Shown one piece after another: positions 1 through 5,320 of a DNA stretch of 7,234 nucleotides. Under the pieces are notes generated by a model. The model did no database searches and was not told the DNA's origin. It was given only the letters and a program-made list of their open reading frames with translations. The stretch's first letter is position 1. Each line of letters starts with the position of its first letter. A program made the position numbers and the translations under genes. Source of the stretch: Acidobacteriaceae bacterium (lineage in GTDB: Bacteria; Acidobacteriota; Terriglobia; Terriglobales; Acidobacteriaceae); contig JARLFX010000145.1 of NCBI GenBank assembly GCA_031296355.1, positions 1 to 7,234 on the forward strand, given 5' to 3'.

Positions 1-2234
1 GGGTTCGCGTTTGCGGGCTGGTTCCACTGGTTGCCGCTCACCGAGCCGTAGAAGACACCGGCACCGGCGCGGACAGCAGTCTTGCCATCGCCGAAAGGAT
101 CCCAAGCGATGCCGAGACGCGGCGAGACGTGGTGGTAACGGTTGGCAGCGATTCCACGCGGAACACCTGGGTCACCCGGGAAGAGGACGCCTTTGGGCGC
201 TCCCGGCACCTTGGTGGACTGCACGTTGGCCACAAAGGTGGCGGTCAGATTCTGCGACTCAACGGGCGAGGTCTGGACGTCCCAGCGGAGTCCCATGTTC
301 ACGGTCAGGTTGGGACGGATCTTGTAGTTGTCCTGCAGGAAGGTGGCCCAGTACCAGTTGCTCAGGAAGCCCTTGTACGGGGTGTCCTGCTCCATGGAGT
401 TGACCTGGCCGAGAATGAAGTCGGACATGGCATTGCCGGTGGTTCCAGGGAATCCGGTGGGATTGTAGGTGAAGACGCCGAAGTTATAAAGGTTGCCCTG
501 GAACATATCCTTCTCCAGCGAGAACTCGCCGCCGAAATCGATCTGGTGCCTGCCCTTCGACATCGAAACCAGGTCGCGGATCGAGTAGAAGTCAGTATCG
601 CTGACCGGTCCCGCCAGAGCGTTGCTGGTGCTGAAGTAACCGGAGATGTTGAGCGACGGCAGAGTCTTTGGCCCCTGCGTTCTAAAGTCGGAGCCGAGGT
701 CGTCGAGGCCTGCGGAAGGGATGTTGATGCGGCCGCCGGCCACGCGGGTGAAGGTCAACCATAACTGGTTTGCCGTGGTTGCGTTCATCGTGTGAATGTC
801 GCTGAGGTTTGTGTCGTACTGCTTGGAATAGGACTGGTTGGTAAACCACGGAATGGAGCCGTTGCCGAACGCATTCTGGGTGGTGTTCAGATAGAAGAAG
901 CTGGCCGAAACGTGGTCCTTGTCCGAAATCGTCCCGTCGTATTTGCCGAGGTACTCATCCTGGTTGGTTGGTCCGATGTAGTAACCGGCATACGAGTTCG
1001 TCGTAGAAGGGCTCATGGACGAGGTCAGGAGAGGCGCTACATATTTGGTCGCCAGGGCCTGAGCTGCCACATCGAGAGCAGCGGTCGGAACGCAATTTGC
1101 TTTCGGCGTCGAGCAGTTAGGTGAAGCGTTTGTTCCCACATACTGGGTCTTCGTTCCGGGCTGATACACCGGAATCAGATTGCCCTTGCTGTCAACGAGT
1201 TGGGTAAAGTCGCCCAGGAGCATATTCTTGCCGGGCAGGATGCCGCCGCTGAGGGTTGTGCCAACAACCTGCCGCAAGCCACCATAGCTGAAGAAGAAGA
1301 AGGCCTTGTCCTTCTTGACGGGACCACCGAAGGCGCCGCCGAACATGTTACGGCGATAGTGCTGTGCGGTTGTCTGTCCCCAGGGAATGGCGTTGAGGGC
1401 CGTGTTGCGGTTGAACTCGAAGAGCGAACCATGGAACTGGTTGGTTCCGGACTTGGTGACTGCCGTAACAACGGCGCCTGACATACGACCGTACTGGGCG
1501 GCGAAGTTGTTGGTCTCGATGCGGAACTCCTGGAGGGCATCGGGGTTGGGCAGCGGGTTGCCGTAGTTGCGGAGGCCGGTCATATTGATGCCGCCGTCAA
1601 GGTAGTAGCTGACGGTGGGCACGCCAGCGTCGATGCCGCCATTCACCTGCACCTGCGTGGAAGGAACGCCGATCTGGAAGTTCGGAGTGCCGTTCGCATT
1701 GCTCTGGGCGCTGGAACTGTTGGACATGACGCCCGGCGTGAGCGAGAGCTCGGCATAGGCGTTGCGGTTGACCAGAGGCAGGCTGATGATTTCAGTGGGC
1801 GAAACCGTCCGGCCGAGTTCCGCGGTGGAAGTTTCGACCAGCGGAGGCGCCTCAGTGACGGTTACGGTCTGGGTTTGGCCGCCAACGGAGAGGGTCGCGT
1901 TGAGGGCAATGGTCTGATCGACGGCGACAATGAGGTTCTGCTGGACAAACTTCTTAAAACCCACAGCGGTGACTTCAACCGTGTAGTGACCGACGGGAAG
2001 GTACTGAATAAGATAGGTGCCATCCGCGTTTGCCGCGGTGGACCGAGTAAATCCAGTATCGACGTTGGTGGCCTTGATGGCCGCCGTGGTGACCATCGCG
2101 CCCTGCTCGTCCTTGACAGTGCCGCTGATGGAGCCTGTAATCCTCTGTGCGTTGGTGGCCAAACAGCCGCCAACAATGAGGACGAGCAGCGCGAAGATGC
2201 GCAGACTTATCCTTGTCCTATTACTTACTTTCAT
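1..2234 (-). CDS. Oar-like TonB-dependent receptor, N-terminal part (C-terminus outside window)
   Basis: This is an outer-membrane transporter or receptor of the TonB-dependent, carboxypeptidase-regulatory-like type. The frame is open for 744 codons from ATG 2234-2232 to the window edge. Residues 1-30 form a Sec signal peptide: basic MKVSNRTR, then a hydrophobic core, with likely cleavage near ATNAQ. Residues about 33-118 are a carboxypeptidase-regulatory-like Ig fold (GSISGTVKDEQGA, DGTYLIQYLPVGHYTVEV). Residues about 125-265 are the plug (LPLVNRNAY, YYLDGG, NPLPNPDALQEFRIETNNF, SGAVVTAVTKSGTNQFHGS). The rest is barrel strands rich in Asn, Gln and aromatics. The visible part ends after the segment SPRLGIAWDPFGDGKTAVRA, which also occurs in the receptor at the right edge. 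By that comparison about 350 residues are missing. Codons are strongly biased to C or G endings. Possible substrates include complex glycans, but nothing in the sequence decides this. No start other than 2234 is needed. Confidence 0.95.
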   Translation of the reverse strand, partial: MKVSNRTRISLRIFALLVLIVGGCLATNAQRITGSISGTVKDEQGAMVTTAAIKATNVDTGFTRSTAANADGTYLIQYLPVGHYTVEVTAVGFKKFVQQNLIVAVDQTIALNATLSVGGQTQTVTVTEAPPLVETSTAELGRTVSPTEIISLPLVNRNAYAELSLTPGVMSNSSSAQSNANGTPNFQIGVPSTQVQVNGGIDAGVPTVSYYLDGGINMTGLRNYGNPLPNPDALQEFRIETNNFAAQYGRMSGAVVTAVTKSGTNQFHGSLFEFNRNTALNAIPWGQTTAQHYRRNMFGGAFGGPVKKDKAFFFFSYGGLRQVVGTTLSGGILPGKNMLLGDFTQLVDSKGNLIPVYQPGTKTQYVGTNASPNCSTPKANCVPTAALDVAAQALATKYVAPLLTSSMSPSTTNSYAGYYIGPTNQDEYLGKYDGTISDKDHVSASFFYLNTTQNAFGNGSIPWFTNQSYSKQYDTNLSDIHTMNATTANQLWLTFTRVAGGRINIPSAGLDDLGSDFRTQGPKTLPSLNISGYFSTSNALAGPVSDTDFYSIRDLVSMSKGRHQIDFGGEFSLEKDMFQGNLYNFGVFTYNPTGFPGTTGNAMSDFILGQVNSMEQDTPYKGFLSNWYWATFLQDNYKIRPNLTVNMGLRWDVQTSPVESQNLTATFVANVQSTKVPGAPKGVLFPGDPGVPRGIAANRYHHVSPRLGIAWDPFGDGKTAVRAGAGVFYGSVSGNQWNQPANAN

Positions 2235-2238
2235 ACTG

Positions 2239-2243
2239 CCTCC
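2239..2243 (-). promoter_or_regulatory. Ribosome binding site of the left TonB-dependent receptor
   Basis: Read on the minus strand, GGAGG lies four bases before ATG 2234. It is a consensus Shine-Dalgarno core and fixes the start directly ahead of a good signal peptide. The short spacing is slightly tight. Confidence 0.75.
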
Positions 2244-2631
2244 GAAATTGAGGTTGTTGGATATGGTTGATTGATTGAAGGCGCCGCGCCAACATAGCGA
2301 CCCGTTACTGACCAAGACTGCGATTTTCCACAACAGGCAATCGGCACAAATCCACCATTGACCTGATTGGGCGAAGATGAACCGCCATAACGATCCGATG
2401 CATCTGGCGGCCACCGATAGCGCGATTGGGTCACTGTCCGCCAGAAAATGTTTCCGAGGTCCCAGGGTGGGGCAGAGCCATTCTTGCGGTTCAGGACAAT
2501 CGCATAGAGTTGTACCTGGCAACCATGCAGATAGGCCCGAACATAATTGAGCTGAGTTGAACCCATGAAGTGGCCCACCTTCAGGCCGCACTCATCATCT
2601 GCGCAGGAAACAACGTCAGCAAGTCAAATCT

Positions 2632-2670
2632 CGGTGGAGCCACCGTGGAGCCCACAGTGGCCCCACGGTG
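2632..2670. repeat. Helically phased GTGG repeats with nested dyads
   Basis: GTGG occurs at 2634, 2645 and 2657, and GTG again at 2668, giving steps of 11, 12 and 11 bases. The units resemble GTGGAGCCCAC. Two dyads are nested in them. CGGTGG/CCACCG has a 2-base loop (2632-2645). CACCGTGG/CCACGGTG has a 14-base gap (2641-2648 and 2663-2670). The near-helical period suits head-to-tail binding by an OmpR/PhoB-type winged helix, and such a protein is encoded next door. That link is inference. A simple hairpin is the alternative. Confidence 0.55.
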
Positions 2671-2881
2671 AAGGCTCTGCGCAAGGTAGCACCCACAGCA
2701 CGTCCCGTAGATGGCCCATTTGACCGCACTCTGCAACTAGGAAATGGGGGAGTCGACTCGTACATCAAGCGTATATTCAATCATTTACAGGCGTTCATGA
2801 TTTTTGCGTAACTGTAAGGATCCGCTTTCTTGAAGTGGTAATTTGAGACTGGGGAGACGTTGGCCAGCCCTACTGATTAGA

Positions 2882-2897
2882 ATGGTGCACGCACCAT
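2882..2897. promoter_or_regulatory. Perfect 16-bp inverted repeat, possible operator
   Basis: ATGGTGC and GCACCAT flank a 2-base centre, giving seven perfect pairs. The site lies about 140 bases before the regulator start and about 650 bases before the left receptor start. It has no T-tract, so it is not a terminator. A dimeric repressor or autoregulatory site is possible, but no function is shown. Confidence 0.4.
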
Positions 2898-3022
2898 GTA
2901 AGGTAAGTCTTCTTGGAAGTTGAAAATCTTCTTCATGGTATAAGTTCGCTCTGAAAACTGGGAATGAGCCAGAATTTCACACACAGACGGCGGATGAACG
3001 TATAGTTTGTGGAACCTTGGGC

Positions 3023-3027
3023 AAGGA
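3023..3027 (+). promoter_or_regulatory. Ribosome binding site that decides the regulator start
   Basis: AAGGA lies eight bases before ATG 3036. It favours this start over the in-frame GTG at 3009, which has no Shine-Dalgarno sequence, and over ATG 3048. Confidence 0.65.
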
Positions 3028-3035
3028 AGCCAGAG

Positions 3036-4286
3036 ATGACAGCGCCAATGCAACCGAAAGAGGAGCCGATCGATCCAGAGATATGCTGGGCTCTGCTCGA
3101 GCGCGTGGCAGGGAGCGCGCAGTTACGTCGCGCAGCGCGACTGAGAGAACTCCTTCTCTATGTAGGACAATGTTCGCTAAAAGACGGGCGCGACCAGGTG
3201 CGCGAACAGGAACTCGGGGCAAGAATTTACGGGCGGCCGGACGGGTATGACACGAGTTTAGACAATATTGTCCGCAGCAATGTAAGCGATCTGCGCAAGC
3301 GGCTTGAGGCCCACTTTAACGGTGAAGGGCTCCACGAGCCAGTGATCATGGAAATTCCGCGGGGTAGCTATCTGCCTGTTTTCCTGCGTCGCCGGGCGGA
3401 GACGGCAGACGCCGCTGAACCGGGAGCGGTCGAACACATCGCCGAACCAGACACTTTGCTTGGACTGGCTGTCTGGCAGCAGCGGCGCTGGGCGGTGTCA
3501 GCATCAATCGTGGCGGCGGTGATTATCCTTGCGCTCTCTGCAGGCTGCTTTACGTTGTGGCGGCAAGTTCATTCTCAGATGCAATCGACCACCCCAAATT
3601 GGAATTCGCCCGCACTTGCCGAATTCTGGGAGCCGATTTTGCATGGAAGAGGCGAGGTTTTGATTTGTGCCGGAGGCAATGTTCTTGCGCCGAATACCTC
3701 GAGTGCCTTATTAGGTGTAATCACTGCAGGGAAAGACATCGACTATCCGTATTTTTCAATCACCACAGTGTCTTCGGTTACCATGCTGAGCATCCTGATC
3801 GAGCGCGAAGGAGCAACCCCGCGGTTTGCCTTTGCGGCAACAACCCCACTGACGGAATTACAGGAGCATCCGGTTATTCTGGTTAATGCCTACAACAACC
3901 ATTGGACACTGCGCCTGTCGGAACCTCTTCGCTTTTATTTTGCTCCTGAATTTGGCGAGCCGAATCACGCGATTGTCGATCGTGAGCGGCCTGGTCTTGT
4001 CTGGAAGCGCGACTCATCTGTACCTTACTCGAACGCAGACGACTATGCCCTGGTAGCGCGGTTTTGGGACTCATCGACCAACAATTGGGTGCTCATTCTA
4101 GCCGGGCTGGGGCGAAATGGCACTGAAGCGGCGGCTCAGGTTGCAACCAATCCGCAATATTTGGAACTGCTGAGACAAAAGGCCGGCAAGGACTTCACAA
4201 ACAAGAATATCGAAGCAGTGCTGAAGCTCAGCGTGATCGAGGGAAAGACTGGAGCACCCTCAATTGTTGCCGTGCATGTCTGGTAG
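3036..4286 (+). CDS. Membrane-anchored winged-helix transcriptional regulator (ToxR/CadC-like one-component sensor)
   Basis: This is a 416-residue protein that probably binds DNA from the membrane. Residues about 14-116 resemble the OmpR/PhoB-type winged helix. They show REQELGARIYGRP (56-68), a recognition-helix region NIVRSNVSDLRKRLEAHF (77-94) and a wing hairpin VIMEIPRGSYLPVF (103-116), the counterpart of the GxGY wing in OmpR. There is no receiver domain, so phosphorylation by a histidine kinase is not expected. One transmembrane helix spans about 152-175 (WAVSASIVAA onward), preceded by QQRR, which places the N-terminus in the cytoplasm. Residues about 190-416 would lie in the periplasm and resemble the C-terminal part of a large Acidobacteriota paralogue family (LICAGGNV, HPVILVNAYNNHWTLRL, IVDRERPG, DDYALVARF, VLILAGLGRNGTEAAA). 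Its ligand is unknown. It is divergent from the left receptor, a plausible target. A non-DNA-binding scaffold role cannot be excluded. Confidence 0.85.
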   Translation: MTAPMQPKEEPIDPEICWALLERVAGSAQLRRAARLRELLLYVGQCSLKDGRDQVREQELGARIYGRPDGYDTSLDNIVRSNVSDLRKRLEAHFNGEGLHEPVIMEIPRGSYLPVFLRRRAETADAAEPGAVEHIAEPDTLLGLAVWQQRRWAVSASIVAAVIILALSAGCFTLWRQVHSQMQSTTPNWNSPALAEFWEPILHGRGEVLICAGGNVLAPNTSSALLGVITAGKDIDYPYFSITTVSSVTMLSILIEREGATPRFAFAATTPLTELQEHPVILVNAYNNHWTLRLSEPLRFYFAPEFGEPNHAIVDRERPGLVWKRDSSVPYSNADDYALVARFWDSSTNNWVLILAGLGRNGTEAAAQVATNPQYLELLRQKAGKDFTNKNIEAVLKLSVIEGKTGAPSIVAVHVW

Positions 4287-4387
4287 GCAGGGCCGCCCGA
4301 CGAAAACCAAGCAAGCGGAATGTGCGGGAGCCTGCGCTGACACCGATGGGGCAGGTGCTGGCAAGATATGGCAATTTGTGATGAGCG

Positions 4388-4705
4388 TGCCAGCATGAGG
4401 CCACGATCATGGAGATTCCCCGCGACATGCGCGCAGAAGACCCACACATGGGCGGGCTCCATTGACTACTGAGTGTTAGCTTACTTGCCCAATCCAGACC
4501 ACAATGCAACGTTCTACTTATTGAAGGAACCAACACGGAGGCCACACAGGCTGCAGCGGACTTTCTCCATTCGTAACGCCATCTGTCAAATTTTAAGAAG
4601 ATATTGCACGCTACCAAGCTGCCGTATTCTGGGGTCCTATTGAAAACAACCTGGCTCAAAGGCGCCATATTACAGGAAGCCGTTGAAGCTTATCGAATTC
4701 ATCCC
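4388..4705 (+). pseudogene. Decayed remnant of a second winged-helix/sensor regulator
   Basis: Reading across two frames gives the C-terminal signature of the same acidobacterial regulator family. First comes SIDY-stop-VLAYLPNPDHN (4458-4505). After a probable one-base deletion near 4506 come NVLLIEGTNTEATQAAADF and LHS (4508-4573), a TAA at 4574-4576, then KLPYSGVLLKTTWLKG and EAYRIHP (ending 4705). These match the family pattern DYALV..LPN, VLILAGTN.TEAAADF and LP.FEVLLKTT......AYR, and the intact neighbour's DDYALV, VLILAGLGRNGTEAAA. Lesions visible are TGA 4470-4472, the frameshift and TAA 4574-4576. A short upstream match, HEATIMEIPR (4394-4423), resembles HEPVIMEIPR of the intact winged helix. 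If real, the middle of the gene has been deleted. No full-length product is possible. The C-terminal part is well supported; the N-terminal fragment is less sure. Confidence 0.6.
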
Positions 4706-4915
4706 AATCAGAATTCAGATTCTATTTGGACGGGTTGCTACAGCGGGGCGCCTGACGTAGTTTCTCGACTGGAGTGCATCGTTTAATAGTGCACCTGCGT
4801 GAGCCAAGGATCTGATCACTACTGTTAACTTCAGAGAGTATCTGCGCGGATACCATCACACTCATCATAGTTCTCAAGTTGTGGACCCGTGTAGCCAGGC
4901 TGATTCCGAGCTGCC
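4706..4915. other. Unassigned spacer between two pseudogenes
   Basis: I recognise no gene, RNA or repeat of note here. An open frame continues from the regulator remnant to TAA 4784-4786 but loses family similarity. The left inner boundary of the transposase relic is at about 4916. The missing remainder of the insertion sequence is not visible in this stretch. Confidence 0.5.
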
Positions 4916-5221
4916 ATCTGGAGTTAGACGGCGCAGCAACCACATTAAGTCAATGTTGCGGCGGTACTCGGCCTCTAGACGCCGCGACGGACGCAATTGA
5001 TGCACATAGCCTTATAAAAAGAGCTTCAGCAAATAGCGCGGATTATACCCGGGACGGCCGGTCGCTGCTGGTTCGGCCCTCTCGAAGTCCAAAGCCGCCA
5101 TGTCCAGACGGCCTACAGAAGCATCTATCCCCTGGCAAATATGATCGGCCGAAATCAGTTCGTCCAATGAAATCGGGAAAAGTGTCTGCTGACCCCGCGC
5201 TTCTCCGCAAATGTAAGCCAA
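4916..5221 (-). pseudogene. IS1182-family transposase relic, N-terminal fragment
   Basis: The minus strand from 5221 encodes the typical start of an IS1182-family (DDE, DUF772-containing) transposase: AYICGEARGQQTLFPISLDE, ADHICQGIDASV, then ATGRPGYNPRYLLKLFL. A TAA at 5014-5012 replaces a codon that is normally tyrosine (KLYLYGY). The same frame then continues with GYVHQLRPSRRLEAEYRRN and LMWLLRRLTPD, ending at 4916. Beyond that the similarity stops at once, so the catalytic DDE core and about three quarters of the protein are gone. The first codon is TTG where relatives usually have ATG. It cannot encode an active enzyme. No terminal inverted repeats or target duplication could be assigned. 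The relic marks past transposition in this spacer. Confidence 0.8.
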
Positions 5222-5222
5222 T

Positions 5223-5254
5223 GAAAATGCCCTTGATCTCTCAAGGGCATTTTC
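5223..5254 (-). terminator. Strong hairpin, probable intrinsic terminator of the right receptor
   Basis: GAAAATGCCCTTGA (5223-5236) and TCAAGGGCATTTTC (5241-5254) form 14 perfect pairs around a 4-base loop. The hairpin lies 67 bases after the receptor stop at 5321. The A/T ends of the stem supply a short T-run on either strand, so it could act in both directions. The T-tract is only four bases, so termination strength is uncertain. The hairpin also sits one base before the transposase relic's first codon and could instead descend from the element's leader. Confidence 0.6.
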
Positions 5255-5320
5255 TCATCATTTGTTGTGGATCGCTTAGAGTTTAGTGACAGCCTCCAAG
5301 CCGGTGGAACTCCCGTTTGA

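Larger units (their letters stand above)
2235..3035. other. Divergent intergenic region between receptor and regulator
   Basis: This 801-base spacer lies between two divergent starts, so it must hold at least the promoters of both genes. I could not find a convincing -35/-10 pair with 16-18 base spacing for either gene. It contains a GTGG repeat cluster (2632-2670), a 16-bp palindrome (2882-2897), and an AT-rich stretch around 2755-2850. A minus-strand frame (2566 to 2231) has coding-like codons and a good ribosome site but no recognisable product. It is treated under findings rather than called as a gene. Confidence 0.6.

Noticed and set aside
129..764. Plus-strand open frame of about 211 codons
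   Set aside because: It lies wholly antisense to the left receptor, whose frame is continuous and matches a known family. Its protein is low in recognisable structure.
792..2270. Plus-strand open frames at 792-1124, 1200-1481 and 1875-2270
   Set aside because: All are antisense shadows of the same receptor gene, produced by its biased codons. None has a recognisable domain.
2913..2944. TTGGAA or TTGAAA with TATAAG as a promoter of the regulator
   Set aside because: The spacers are 20 and 13 bases, both outside the 16-18 range of a typical sigma-70 promoter, so it is not called.
3009..3035. GTG at 3009 as start of the regulator
   Set aside because: No Shine-Dalgarno sequence precedes it, while ATG 3036 has AAGGA at eight bases. 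The nine extra residues add no domain.
4284..4300. GC-rich sequence after the regulator stop as a terminator
   Set aside because: No stable stem followed by a T-tract can be drawn.
4228..4668. Minus-strand open frame of about 146 codons
   Set aside because: It overlaps the 3' end of the intact regulator and the regulator remnant, which have family similarity on the other strand. Its own translation resembles nothing known.
4879..5286. Plus-strand open frame of about 135 codons
   Set aside because: It is antisense to the transposase relic and runs through the hairpin. Similarity is on the minus strand.
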